DNA of 38,150 nt from Bacteroidota bacterium (lineage in GTDB: Bacteria; Bacteroidota; Ignavibacteria; Kryptoniales; JAKASW01). The notes below the pieces were generated by a model. That model saw only the letters and a list, made by a program, of their open reading frames with translations. It did not search any database and was not told where the DNA came from. This document shows positions 1 to 8,308 of this stretch, piece after piece. Both the position numbers and the translations under genes were made by a program. The stretch's first letter is position 1; each line of letters begins with the position of its first letter. The stretch lies in contig JAJZVO010000040.1 in assembly GCA_021845665.1 (NCBI GenBank), forward strand, positions 1 to 38,150, written 5' to 3'.

Positions 1-725
1 CCGATCTTGCTTGGAGGCAAACTTTTGTTTGAGACGGAAGCTGAGCTGAACGGATTTAGGATTTTGTATTGCTATCACGTTCGAGTAGACGCTTGTACCG
101 GGAAGAGAGTCAAGAGCCGGCACGTCAGCCATGGCGGGCATCAAGGTAATGTAAAGCATGTCGGGACTCCCTCCCAGCCCGCTCGAAGTGAGGGAAGCCT
201 CATAAGCCTTCGGGAGGGACTGCATTCCAATCTCGATCACAGCCCCGTTAACTTTGGGTTCGACCTGTATTCCCGTAATTTTCGGCAGGCTTTGCTGCTC
301 AGGTGAAAAGGTGAATTCAGATTTCTCTTGGTCGAATGCAAGTGTGCCCTGGGAAATTTTAGAGAAGAGTTCTCCTGAAAATTCAGCAGGCATGTAAAGC
401 ACCCCGTTAGCTTCGAGCACCGGTAGAGGCATTTGTACGGCGTTGGTCTCACCACGCAATGAAACGACCACAAAGTCGTTCGATGGAGTGAAGAGGAGGT
501 TTCCGTAATTTGAGTAAACACTCAGTTTGTCCGTTGCCTTCAGAACGAAGGTGTTAAGGCCGAGCGCGTGAGCGACTTCGGCGATTGAGACGTAAACATG
601 GTGAAGCTCCTGGAAACCGCCGATGTAGGCTGTGCCGGTCGCGGTATGCAGCGGAATGACCCTGGGCTGTGCGGCCGCCGGGGCACAGTAAAGGAGTAAG
701 ACGGCCAGAAGAATTCTAACGCGCA
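1..725 (-). CDS. N-acetylmuramoyl-L-alanine amidase-like protein, N-terminal part only (cut by window edge)
   Basis: The frame opens at ATG 725 and stays open to the left edge (last whole codon 5-3), so only about 241 N-terminal residues are present. They start with a clear Sec signal peptide (MRVRILLAVLLLYCAPAAAQ), followed by a domain resembling the copper-amine-oxidase-like N-terminal fold (YVSIAEVAHALG, then LEANGVLYMPAEF) and, from about residue 130, a beta-rich AMIN-like stretch (KITGIQVEPKVNGAVIEIG). In Bacteroidota-type genomes this arrangement usually precedes an Amidase_3 zinc domain that cleaves the amide between N-acetylmuramate and the stem peptide, acting in the periplasm. That catalytic part would lie outside the window, so the amidase call is an inference from domain order. 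The start overlaps the end of the upstream TIGR02757 gene by 10 nt, implying one transcript and translational coupling. Confidence 0.6.
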
Positions 726-1528
726 TGAGTCCCCTTCCTCAACTCGATCCCATAAAGGAACAGCGGGACGTCGTACTTGACGGGGTCAATCGGGTCGAGA
801 GATCTCAGTTTCTCCGTGATCTCCCATGCAGTTTTCCAATTGTCTGTTTTTCTTTTAGTAAGCTTCAACTTCCTCGCCGCCCTCGAGACATTGACATCGA
901 GGGGGATGATAAGCTTGTCCGTCCCGAGCCAGTTGTAAAATCCAAAGTCGATATCATCTTTTCTTGTCATCCATCTTAGAAACATATTCATTCTTTTGCA
1001 AGCACTCCCGTCGCGCGGACTCGCCAGCAGCGCGCGGGCACGCGGTGTAAATGAACCACCCAACCCGCGAGGCACATTCGCCGATTTGATCTCTTCCAAC
1101 AACTCCGTCAGGACGCCATACGACGTACGGTCCTCCGCCCGCACCAGAGATTTTTCCAATGTGCCGCGCGATTGCAAGACCGACGCGGTTGCGAAAAGTA
1201 TTTGTACGATATCCCTTCCCATGATGTTCTTGTAGGCAAACTGCACATGTCCATCCAGACTTTTCAGCATCCGGTGATAGTTGAAGTTCGTCATCGATTT
1301 GTACGGCGATCCGCCGAGTTCAGCGAAGACTTTCTCCAGTGATCTAAGAATTGCGTAGCGGGGACCTATCGCGAACATGGACGCAATAAACGCTGCGGTT
1401 TCTACGTCCGATTTCTCGCTGAACCTTTTCGGAAAACAGATCGGATCAGCTGAATAAAACTCTTCGGGTGAATTGCTATTCCGCATGGTCTCGTACAGAA
1501 GTTGGAGCCGTTCAAGTTCCTGCGTCAT
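716..1528 (-). CDS. TIGR02757 (DUF2400) family protein
   Basis: This 270-residue protein matches the TIGR02757/DUF2400 family in length and motifs. Visible landmarks are the N-terminal CFPKRFSEKSDVETAAFIAS block, the central RWMTRKDDIDFGFYNW block and the C-terminal LIIPLDVNVSRAARKL stretch followed by LRSLDPIDPVKYD. The family is widespread in Bacteroidota. Its biochemical role is not established; the C-terminal half recalls helix-hairpin-helix base-excision glycosylases, which is suggestive only. The ATG at 1528 overlaps the stop of the short GIY-YIG gene (ATGA) and the stop overlaps the amidase start by 10 nt, so three proteins are probably made from one mRNA. No signal peptide or membrane segment is seen, so it is cytoplasmic. 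Confidence 0.85.
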   Translation of the reverse strand: MTQELERLQLLYETMRNSNSPEEFYSADPICFPKRFSEKSDVETAAFIASMFAIGPRYAILRSLEKVFAELGGSPYKSMTNFNYHRMLKSLDGHVQFAYKNIMGRDIVQILFATASVLQSRGTLEKSLVRAEDRTSYGVLTELLEEIKSANVPRGLGGSFTPRARALLASPRDGSACKRMNMFLRWMTRKDDIDFGFYNWLGTDKLIIPLDVNVSRAARKLKLTKRKTDNWKTAWEITEKLRSLDPIDPVKYDVPLFLYGIELRKGTHAR

Positions 1529-1701
1529 TGTTCCAGCCGGTCCGACAGTATAGAAGATATCGGTCTGAACGGCCGCCGCGGTCTCGTGGATTTCACCTTC
1601 CCTAGGTTGTGCGCCTTAAGGCGTTCCAGCTCATCGTCGCTGCTCCCCGTGTAATGCCAACTGGCTTTCAGACTCGAGATCATGTACATGTAGTAGCTCA
1701 C
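1525..1701 (-). CDS. Truncated GIY-YIG domain protein (58 aa)
   Basis: The product begins VSYYMYMISSL and continues HYTGSSDDELERLKAHNLGKVKS, which fits the N-terminal two thirds of a small GIY-YIG endonuclease domain of the UPF0213/YhbQ type (usually 80-100 residues). YYMYM stands for the GIY strand, HYTG for the YIG strand, and the arginine of ELERL is kept. The final third, with the metal-binding glutamate and the conserved tail, is absent: the frame stops right after RRPFRPISSILSDRLEQ, and I found no continuation in another frame. The GTG at 1701 is preferred because AGGGGG lies 9 nt upstream; GTG 1707 is also possible. A longer ATG frame from 1842 only translates the tRNA-Pro gene and is not real. 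The stop overlaps the next start (ATGA). It is probably an inactive remnant or a truncated regulator. Confidence 0.55.
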   Translation of the reverse strand: MSYYMYMISSLKASWHYTGSSDDELERLKAHNLGKVKSTRPRRPFRPISSILSDRLEQ

Positions 1702-1774
1702 TTTCACGATCCCCCTGATAAGACAATCCGCCGACTCTTTTTCAGAACCGGCGGAATTCCTGTAATCATCGTAG

Positions 1775-1848
<74 letters not shown>

Positions 1849-1854
1849 GTGGTT

Positions 1855-1886
1855 CTAAAATAGCGCCTAAGGTTGAACGAAACAAT
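1855..1886 (-). promoter_or_regulatory. Promoter of tRNA-Pro (ATTG-N20-TATTTTAG)
   Basis: On the minus strand ATTG (1886-1883) is separated by exactly 20 nt from TATTTTAG (1862-1855), close to the Bacteroidota primary-sigma consensus TTTG-N19-21-TAnnTTTG. The downstream element ends 6 nt before the mature tRNA 5' end, which gives a transcript start essentially at the tRNA. The same spacing recurs at tRNA-Arg, the MerR gene and serA. Confidence 0.55.
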
Positions 1887-1919
1887 GAAAGTCTTCTGAA
1901 CGTGCAACGAATTTCAGTA

Positions 1920-2294
1920 TCAGGCTTTGCCGGAGAGTTTTTCGATCAGGTCGTTTAGGAAAGCACGTGTTTCGAGGAGGAATTGCTTGAGGTCATCTGA
2001 AGACTCGACCGCCACTTCAGTCTCAATTAGTTGAGCCAAGCCATCGCCTGCCTTGGAGCCCAGAACTTTCTTCGCGCCTTCAATCGTGAACCCTTGCTCA
2101 CGGACAAGACGCTTGATCTCGAAAATCAGGCTAATATCTCTATTAGTATAAATACGGTTACCAGCCCTGTTCTTCGCGGGATTAAGTTCGGAAAATTGTG
2201 ACTCCCAATACCTGAGAACATGCTGCTCTAACCCCGTAATGCGGCTAACTTCCGAGATGGAGTAGTAAAGTTTCTTGAACTCGAAATCCTTCAT
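1920..2294 (-). CDS. MerR-family transcriptional regulator
   Basis: This 124-residue protein carries a MerR-type winged helix-turn-helix at about residues 8-78: KLYYSISEVSRITGLEQHVL, then RYWESQFSELNP, the wing containing NRAGNRIYTNRD, and helix FEIKRLVREQGFTIEGAKK. The remaining tail is short and helical and shows no cysteine metal-sensor motif or drug-binding domain, as in the compact MerR-like proteins common in Bacteroidota whose ligand is unknown. It stands alone between two tRNA genes. Its ATG follows a promoter so closely that the mRNA should be leaderless, and no Shine-Dalgarno sequence is present. The DNA-binding role is secure by family; the targets are not visible. Confidence 0.88.
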   Translation of the reverse strand: MKDFEFKKLYYSISEVSRITGLEQHVLRYWESQFSELNPAKNRAGNRIYTNRDISLIFEIKRLVREQGFTIEGAKKVLGSKAGDGLAQLIETEVAVESSDDLKQFLLETRAFLNDLIEKLSGKA

Positions 2295-2300
2295 CTGGCG

Positions 2301-2332
2301 AAATTATAATACATTACAGAAATAATTGCAAA
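2301..2332 (-). promoter_or_regulatory. Promoter of the MerR gene, predicted leaderless (TTTG-N20-TATAATTT)
   Basis: Minus strand: TTTG (2332-2329), 20 nt, then TATAATTT (2308-2301). It also reads as a sigma-70-like pair TTGCAA-N17-TATAAT. Only 6 nt separate the downstream element from the ATG at 2294, so transcription should begin at or within 2 nt of the start codon. Confidence 0.6.
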
Positions 2333-2364
2333 TTCCTGTTAGATAAAACTCGCAAGCTTTTCGA

Positions 2365-2396
2365 TTTGGATTTGCACCGATGTGAAGATAAATTTA
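2365..2396 (+). promoter_or_regulatory. Promoter of tRNA-Arg (TTTG-N20-TAAATTTA)
   Basis: TTTG (2365-2368) is followed after 20 nt by TAAATTTA (2389-2396), a 7/8 match to TAnnTTTG. The element ends 5 nt before the mature tRNA 5' end. Spacer and start distance nearly equal those of the tRNA-Pro promoter. Confidence 0.6.
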
Positions 2397-2401
2397 TCCG
2401 A

Positions 2402-2475
2402 GCGCCATTAGCTCAATTGGATAGAGCAACAGACTTCGGATCTGTCGGTTGGGGGTTCGACTCCCTCATGGCGCA
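2402..2475 (+). tRNA. tRNA-Arg (anticodon TCG)
   Basis: This is a 74-nt cloverleaf. Acceptor stem GCGCCAT (2402-2408) pairs with ATGGCGC (2468-2474) and discriminator A is at 2475. The D-arm contains TAGCTCAATTGGATAGAGCA, the anticodon stem ACAGA/TCTGT encloses loop CTTCGGA (anticodon TCG), and the T-arm contains GGTTCGACTCC. CCA is not encoded. Confidence 0.95.
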
Positions 2476-2701
2476 CTTCAAAGACATCCTTCGCAGTCCA
2501 GTAGGCGGGATGTCGTCCCTTCAATCTTCCCAACGCTGATCCTTGTCCTTGGTTTTGGGATAGATCATCCTGATGAATGAGCCACCAAATCTCCAATCTG
2601 AAGTCCGGCCGCCTCCGATGCGGGATAGCCTGCGACTCACCGAAACCAATCCCTATTCACTCCGTACTCCCAAAAGTGAAACAAAATCAGAGGGACTGAA
2701 A

Positions 2702-3817
2702 ATGCCTACCGGGAAAAAAGGAAAACGAAGAAAGCGTTGGATCGTGGTTGGAGCGATAATTCTTGTGCTAGGGGTTGGAGCATTCATCGTTGGAAAGTCT
2801 AGAGCCGGTGGCAGCGCTGGTGGTCCACCAAGCGTAAAGGTCGCCAGGGGGACAATTGTCGAGAAAGCGCTTGCAGTGGGTACGATCGAACCGGAAAACC
2901 AAGTGTCGATCAAATCACGTGTCAGTGGAGTGGTGAAGAAGCTGTTTGTCGATGTCGGCTCCTATGTCCACGCGGGCGAACCTCTTCTTGAAGTGAAGCC
3001 CGATCCTACTCCGGTTGAGCTTGCCGATGCGAAGCGGCAGCTCGAATTGGCACAGGTCGGCTTCGACAATGTCAGGAAGGAGAAAGATAGACAGTCTCTT
3101 CTGCATCAGCGTTCCCTTATCTCCGACCAGGATTTCGAGAACACGCAGAAAGCATACAGAGAATCGGAACTGCGCGTGAAGATAGCCAGGGAAAGACTCG
3201 AGCTTATGCAGAGCGGTGCGGTTACGATAGATAACACGAAAATAGAGTCGATAATTTATGCACCGATAGACGGTTATGTATTGACAAGAGCAGTAGAGGT
3301 CGGGGATCCGGTCACGCCTCTCACGTCTTACCAGGAAGGGACCGTATTAATGAAGATGGCAAACATGAGCAGTCTCGTGTTTAAGGGTACTGTTGATGAG
3401 ATAGATGTGGGTAAGCTTCGTGAGGGAATGCCGGCGGAACTGCGCATCGGAGCTCTTCCTGGATACACCATCCAGGGCAAACTTTCCAAGATATGGCTGC
3501 AGGCCGAGAAGAAAGAAAACGCTTCGGTCTTCCCGATCGAGATCTCGATTTCCAACACAAAGGAAGTGACCTTGCGGGCAGGCTACTCTGCGAACGCCGA
3601 CATAATCATCAGAAAAAAGAGCGACATACTTTATATCCCTGAAAGAGTCGTGGAGTTCAGAAATGATTCCGCTTTTGTTAAGATTCCGCTTGCAGATAAT
3701 AAATCGGAAGATCGGTCGATCAAGACAGAACTCTCGGATGCGATAAACATTGAAGTCGTATCAGGCCTGAAGGAAGGCGAGAAGGTTCTCGAAAAACCTG
3801 TCGTCAAAATCAACTAA
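2702..3817 (+). CDS. HlyD/MFP-type periplasmic adaptor of an efflux ABC transporter
   Basis: This 371-residue protein has a basic N-terminus (KKGKRRKRW) and one membrane anchor at about residues 14-33. It is followed by a barrel-sandwich (lipoyl-like) half with VSIKSRVSGVVKKLFVDVGS, a coiled-coil hairpin at about 100-160 (ELADAKRQLELAQVGFDNV), the second lipoyl half (IIYAPIDGYVLTRAVEVGD) and a beta-barrel domain. This is the layout of MacA-like membrane-fusion proteins, which link an inner-membrane ABC transporter to an outer-membrane channel. The ATG at 2702 is chosen because AGAGGG lies 7 nt upstream; earlier in-frame starts give a low-complexity leader with no ribosome site. Two FtsX-type permeases follow at 9 and 107 nt. 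No separate promoter was found, so read-through from tRNA-Arg is possible. Confidence 0.9.
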   Translation: MPTGKKGKRRKRWIVVGAIILVLGVGAFIVGKSRAGGSAGGPPSVKVARGTIVEKALAVGTIEPENQVSIKSRVSGVVKKLFVDVGSYVHAGEPLLEVKPDPTPVELADAKRQLELAQVGFDNVRKEKDRQSLLHQRSLISDQDFENTQKAYRESELRVKIARERLELMQSGAVTIDNTKIESIIYAPIDGYVLTRAVEVGDPVTPLTSYQEGTVLMKMANMSSLVFKGTVDEIDVGKLREGMPAELRIGALPGYTIQGKLSKIWLQAEKKENASVFPIEISISNTKEVTLRAGYSANADIIIRKKSDILYIPERVVEFRNDSAFVKIPLADNKSEDRSIKTELSDAINIEVVSGLKEGEKVLEKPVVKIN

Positions 3818-3826
3818 GGCCCCGAC

Positions 3827-5062
3827 ATGAGAGCATTTACAAGCTTCTTCTCGGAATTCTTCGCCGACCTTCACGCACAGAAGATGCGCACATTCCTTAC
3901 GATGTTCGGCATCGTATGGGGAACGGTCACGATAATTGTCCTCATATCCTTCGGACTCGGTTTCAAGAAGCAGGCTATGATCAACATGCACGGAATGGGA
4001 GAAAACATATCTGTCCTTTTCCCGAACAGGACGACAAAACCGTACCAGGGATTGGGAATCGGGAGAGGAATACGTCTGACTGAAGAGGCCGCTGCGGTGA
4101 TCGCTGCCAAAGTAAGAGAGCTGGAGACGATTACACCGGAATACATCAGCATGGGAATCCCTGTCCGATTCGGAAACAATATCACCAATCCCGGGATTAC
4201 CGGCGTCTATCCGGTTTACGAAGATCTGCGTCACGTAATACCTGCCGAAGGAGGGAGGTTCATCGACACCGTTGACGTGATCGAGCGAAAGAGAGTAGTG
4301 ATGCTCGGCGACCGGGTGAAATCGTTCCTATTCGGCGACAAGGAGGCACTCGGCCGGACCGTCTTTATTGGAGAAACTCCTTTTACGGTCATCGGGGTGA
4401 TGCAGGCGAAAGGGCAAAACTCGTCTTACTATACACGAGACCAGGATCGCATATTCATTCCCGCGCCTACCTATACGGCGATCTTCGGGTCACCATACAT
4501 AACCGATCTGGTGTATAAGGCTAACGACCCTTCGAAGACAGCGGAGGTAGAACAAGGAGTACGCGAGGCATTAGGAGAGAAATACGGTTTCGACCCCGAG
4601 GACAAAGATGCCGTGTTCATTTGGAATACGGCGGACTTCGACAGGATCCTTCAATACATTACGATCGGATTCACCGTCTTTCTCGGGATCATCGGCAGCT
4701 TCACGCTTGGAGTTGCAGGCCTCGGGGTGGCCAACATAATGTTCATCGTTGTCCGTGAAAGGACAAACGAGATCGGCGTTAAGAGAGCGGTCGGTGCGAG
4801 GAGGTCCACGATACTGCTGCAGTTCTTTGCGGAGACCTTCATGATTGTCGGTCTGGGCGCTGCGATCGGCTTTATCATCGGATGGGGGATCGTATCTGCG
4901 ATGCAGCTGATTCCCGTCAAGGAATACGTGGGCACGCCGGAGATTTCTCTCCCGGTGGTAATCTCGACGATGTCGATACTTGCTGCAATTGGGTTGTCGG
5001 CGGGGATGCTGCCAGCCCGGCGCGCTGCCAGTCTTGACATCGTGGAGTGTCTCAGGGAATAG
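3827..5062 (+). CDS. ABC transporter permease, MacB/FtsX type (first of two)
   Basis: The 411 residues follow the MacB permease plan. One N-terminal membrane helix (about 22-42) is followed by a large periplasmic MacB_PCD domain (about 45-270) and an FtsX domain with three helices (about 275-305, 330-356 and 375-397). Conserved FtsX features are VRERTNEIGVKRAVGA after the second helix and the terminal PARRAASLDIVECLRE. Such permeases are mechanotransmission partners of an ATPase and an adaptor, exporting macrolides, lipids or peptides; the substrate cannot be read from sequence. AAGG lies 7 nt before the ATG. The gene is 9 nt from the adaptor and almost certainly co-transcribed. No nucleotide-binding domain is fused or adjacent. 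Confidence 0.9.
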   Translation: MRAFTSFFSEFFADLHAQKMRTFLTMFGIVWGTVTIIVLISFGLGFKKQAMINMHGMGENISVLFPNRTTKPYQGLGIGRGIRLTEEAAAVIAAKVRELETITPEYISMGIPVRFGNNITNPGITGVYPVYEDLRHVIPAEGGRFIDTVDVIERKRVVMLGDRVKSFLFGDKEALGRTVFIGETPFTVIGVMQAKGQNSSYYTRDQDRIFIPAPTYTAIFGSPYITDLVYKANDPSKTAEVEQGVREALGEKYGFDPEDKDAVFIWNTADFDRILQYITIGFTVFLGIIGSFTLGVAGLGVANIMFIVVRERTNEIGVKRAVGARRSTILLQFFAETFMIVGLGAAIGFIIGWGIVSAMQLIPVKEYVGTPEISLPVVISTMSILAAIGLSAGMLPARRAASLDIVECLRE

Positions 5063-5169
5063 ATGCTTACAAAGGATCACGTCGTGAGTTGGATGAATTT
5101 CTTCAGCCTGCTTGAACCAGGCGATATCTCAAACGGTCATGCTAAACGACCCCAGTCCGCAGGAGACTT

Positions 5170-6417
5170 ATGATAATGGGAGGCGAACTACTCAGAGAGT
5201 TTTTCCGCGATTTAAAAAACCACAGGATGCGCAGCGCTTTGACTTTGATTGCTATCACGTGGGGGACAATGTCCGTCGTTTTGCTTCTTGCTTTCGGCGA
5301 AGGATTTGGAACTGCGATGCGGAGCGGTTTGGTGAACGCCTGGAACAGGGTTTTGATCATCTATGGCGGCGAGACCGGAAAGGTGTACCAGGGTCTTCCC
5401 AAAGGGAGACAGATTAATCTCGAAGAAAGCGATGTCGCCCTGCTGAGAGCTGCGGTTCCAGACATAATCATGGCCAGTCCGCAGTACAGGAAGAATGCCG
5501 AACTTTTTTACGGAAAGACGAGACTCACCACCGAATGCGAGGGCACGGGTCAGGACTTCAAAGAAATGCGGGCCATGTATCCCGAGGCCGGCGGGCGTTT
5601 TATCGACGCGAACGACGTTAGATACCAGAAACGAAGTCTCTTCCTCGGTTACGAGATAGCCGGTGACCTTTTCAAGGGAGAGAATCCTGTCGGAAAAACG
5701 GTGATGCTCGATAATGTGCCTTTCACGGTAATCGGGATAATGGAGAAGAAACTGCAGACGTCCATGAACAACGGTCCGGATTCGAGGCGGGCAGTCATCC
5801 CGTACTCGACATTCAGGACCGTTTACGGATATAAGTACATTAACACGATTCTTGCGAAGGGTCCAAGCCCGGTTTCCCAAGCACAGATGATAAACCAGAT
5901 CCGTCAAGTCCTCTCGAAGAAATACAGGACAGACCCTGCCGATGACCGCGCCATCGGCATATTCGACACGATGATGATCGACGAGATGATCAAAAAGATA
6001 AGTTTCGGCATAAGTATTTTTCTCGGCATTGTAGGGTTCTTCACTCTCATGATCGCGGGAGTTGGCGTGGCAAACGTCATGTATGTTGTCGTGAAGGAAC
6101 GCACGAGAGAAATCGGAATCAAGATGGCTGTGGGTGCCAGAAGGTCGTATATACTGTCGCAATTTATTTTCGAAGCGCTATTTCTGTCGACGCTGGGCGG
6201 CGTGGTGGGCCTTCTGCTTTCATGGGGGATCGTTGCTGCAACAGGGCTTATCGACACAAGCAGTGGCGCCATGCAGTTCCTCGGCAGGCCTATTCTTTCG
6301 ATTGGAATAATGATTTTCACGGTAACCGTTTTAACATTGATCGGTATATTTGCAGGCGTCTTCCCCGCCCGACGAGCCGCAGCGGTAGATCCGGTAGAGT
6401 CGCTCAGGTACGAATAA
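5170..6417 (+). CDS. ABC transporter permease, MacB/FtsX type (second of two)
   Basis: This 415-residue paralogue of the preceding gene has the same plan: an N-terminal helix (about 22-42), a MacB_PCD periplasmic domain, an FtsX domain with VKERTREIGIKMAVGA, and a terminal PARRAAAVDPVESLRYE. The pair probably forms a heterodimeric permease. AGGAG lies 4 nt before ATG 5170 and 10 nt before a second ATG at 5176, so the exact start is uncertain by two residues. The 107-nt gap after the first permease holds only a weak 5-bp hairpin (GCCTG/CAGGC) and no gene. No ATP-binding subunit follows; the next gene is an unrelated thioredoxin-like protein. Confidence 0.9.
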   Translation: MIMGGELLREFFRDLKNHRMRSALTLIAITWGTMSVVLLLAFGEGFGTAMRSGLVNAWNRVLIIYGGETGKVYQGLPKGRQINLEESDVALLRAAVPDIIMASPQYRKNAELFYGKTRLTTECEGTGQDFKEMRAMYPEAGGRFIDANDVRYQKRSLFLGYEIAGDLFKGENPVGKTVMLDNVPFTVIGIMEKKLQTSMNNGPDSRRAVIPYSTFRTVYGYKYINTILAKGPSPVSQAQMINQIRQVLSKKYRTDPADDRAIGIFDTMMIDEMIKKISFGISIFLGIVGFFTLMIAGVGVANVMYVVVKERTREIGIKMAVGARRSYILSQFIFEALFLSTLGGVVGLLLSWGIVAATGLIDTSSGAMQFLGRPILSIGIMIFTVTVLTLIGIFAGVFPARRAAAVDPVESLRYE

Positions 6418-6592
6418 GGATTGGTGCCGAGTCGAGCCTCGTTATAGCGCACCCCAGCAAGGGCTTGCCCTCTCCCGCCATCCAGGCCGACCCGGCTTTC
6501 GAAATCTCAACATTGCGTGAACAAATCACTCCGCTTCATCGTTTATATTGTTAGTGTGTTTCGAAAGAACGATTAAGAATCGGAAGGCTAAC

Positions 6593-7180
6593 ATGAAAAT
6601 GGACTATGTTGACAAATCGGCGGGGGAAAACGGCGGGCAGGCATTCGACATAAGGGTCTGGATCGAGAAAGGTCTCAGCTGGGACAAATACCTTTCGGAA
6701 TGCAAACAGAATGAAGACAGGATGAGCAAGATGTATCGAAAGGTTTCCGTCCCAAGAGATACGATAGACTTCTTGAAAGCGAAGGACGTTCTCACAATAG
6801 TATGCATTTCCGAAGACTGGTGCCCTGACTGCGCCCAAAACGTCCCGCTGATGGTTAAGCTTGCAGAGGCATTGCCGTCAACCGACTTGAGACTTTTCTT
6901 CCGCGACAGGAACGAAAAGCTCATGGACCACTATCTCACTAACGGAAAGAGAGTGGTACCGACGGTCGTATTCTTCGACAGTAAACTAAACGAAATAGGA
7001 AAGTGGGCGGGACCGAGCCGAAAAGCAAAAGCATGGACGCTAGACACGTTGGTCAAGGGCCGCAGGATTGGTGATATTCCGCAGGAAGAGCGAGATCGTT
7101 TCGGCGAGCTATACGATGACAAATTTCTAAGTGAGTTCCTCAACGATTCATTATCCGAAATCACAGCTGCACTCGGTTAA
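6593..7180 (+). CDS. Thioredoxin-family protein with CPDC active site
   Basis: This 195-residue protein has a thioredoxin fold with a WCPDC redox centre (Cys77 and Cys80) after strand LTIVCISED, and a cis-proline in RVVPTVVFFD. It resembles the thioredoxin_9 type group found in Bacteroidota and Firmicutes. There is no signal peptide, so it should act in the cytoplasm, probably as a disulfide reductase or a thiol relay with an unknown partner. ATG 6593 is preferred because GGAAGG lies 5 nt upstream; an earlier in-frame start at 6548 has no clear ribosome site. It stands 175 nt from the permease and 63 nt from the following dehydrogenase, so operon membership is unclear. Confidence 0.82.
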   Translation: MKMDYVDKSAGENGGQAFDIRVWIEKGLSWDKYLSECKQNEDRMSKMYRKVSVPRDTIDFLKAKDVLTIVCISEDWCPDCAQNVPLMVKLAEALPSTDLRLFFRDRNEKLMDHYLTNGKRVVPTVVFFDSKLNEIGKWAGPSRKAKAWTLDTLVKGRRIGDIPQEERDRFGELYDDKFLSEFLNDSLSEITAALG

Positions 7181-7243
7181 TCCAATTTCGATTCACGCTG
7201 CTGGCACATCCACAATCATGCGTCTCACCCTTTTGAGGGGGAC

Positions 7244-8263
7244 GTGGATAAGCCAAATAAGAAAGAGGTTCCACAATTGCGCACAATAACGGTATCATTC
7301 AAGCCTGACAAAGAACAACGGGAAACGATTTCACGAATCTTCGCCGGGAACGACCTGACATTCCTCACGGACTATGCTGACAAGGAACAGAGAAGTGATC
7401 AGCTTGACAATACAGAACTTCTCATCGCGTGGAATCCTAACAACGAATTGGATGACCTCGATCGAAGACATCTTGAAAACATAAAGTTCGTCCAGCTGAT
7501 CTCGGCAGGCTATGATCATTTAAGGTTCGAAATGTTTAATCCTGCATGCCAGATAGCGGCGAACCAGGGTGCATACGCGCTACCGATGGCCGAGCACGTC
7601 CTTGCAATGCTTCTGGAAAGGGGAAAGAAGCTAAGGTATTATCATGACCTGCTGGCCGCGGGAAAGTTTGAGCAGTGGAGGAATGTCACGAAACAAATAA
7701 CCGGCTCGACGCTCGGGATAGTTGGGTTCGGATCTATCGGGAAAGAGACAGCTCGATTGATGCGTCCCTTCGAGCTGAAGATCCTCGCATTGAACACTAC
7801 CGGGAACACAGATCAGCGGGTCGACTTCTGCGGGACGTTGAAGGATCTCGACTATGTGCTGGCCAATTCAGATTTCATCTTGCTCTCGCTCCCTCTCGAC
7901 CGTGGGACTGAAGGACTCATCGGGCGGCGAGAACTAGAGATTATGAAACCAGTCGGCATCCTCGTGAATGTGGCAAGGGGAGCTATAGTTCAGCAAAAAG
8001 CGCTGTACGAACATTTGAAATCTCATCCGGACTTTTCGGCTTGCATAGATGCCTGGTGGGTCGAGCCGTTCAGACAGGGCGAGTTCCGCGTCGACTACCC
8101 TTTCTTCGAACTGCCGAACCTCCTCGGCTCGCCGCACAATTCCGCGCTCGTAGACGGCATAATGCTTCAAGGTGTGGCGCGTGCGGCGGAAAATGCCGCC
8201 GGGTTCCTCAGGAATGGAAATGCCAACGGACTTGTACATCGACCGAATAATTCTGCCCGCTGA
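7244..8263 (+). CDS. D-isomer-specific 2-hydroxyacid dehydrogenase family protein
   Basis: This 339-residue cytoplasmic oxidoreductase is of the 2-hydroxyacid dehydrogenase superfamily. The NAD(P)-binding motif is LGIVGFGSIGKE, the substrate-binding arginine is in VNVARGAIV, the acidic partner lies near DAWWVEP, and the catalytic histidine is in GSPHNSAL. DAWWVEP is unusual: most members have D(V/A)(F/T)xxEP. The protein lacks the C-terminal ACT region of SerA, so it is probably not phosphoglycerate dehydrogenase; the substrate is unknown. The GTG at 7244 sits 3 nt after AGGGGG. A TTG at 7277 with AGAGG 8 nt upstream would remove 11 residues and fits the domain start equally well. Confidence 0.85.
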   Translation: MDKPNKKEVPQLRTITVSFKPDKEQRETISRIFAGNDLTFLTDYADKEQRSDQLDNTELLIAWNPNNELDDLDRRHLENIKFVQLISAGYDHLRFEMFNPACQIAANQGAYALPMAEHVLAMLLERGKKLRYYHDLLAAGKFEQWRNVTKQITGSTLGIVGFGSIGKETARLMRPFELKILALNTTGNTDQRVDFCGTLKDLDYVLANSDFILLSLPLDRGTEGLIGRRELEIMKPVGILVNVARGAIVQQKALYEHLKSHPDFSACIDAWWVEPFRQGEFRVDYPFFELPNLLGSPHNSALVDGIMLQGVARAAENAAGFLRNGNANGLVHRPNNSAR

Positions 8264-8308
8264 TAGAATCTGCGTCGGATGCCTGGACTAAAGCACGCGC
8301 GAGACAGA

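Noticed and set aside
2483-2514. GACATCC/GGATGTC hairpin after tRNA-Arg
   Set aside because: The stem is 7 bp with a long loop and no T-tract, so it is not a convincing terminator or attenuator.
5212-6162. Long antisense frame opposite the second permease
   Set aside because: It is a by-product of codon bias in the sense gene, with no domain and no ribosome site.
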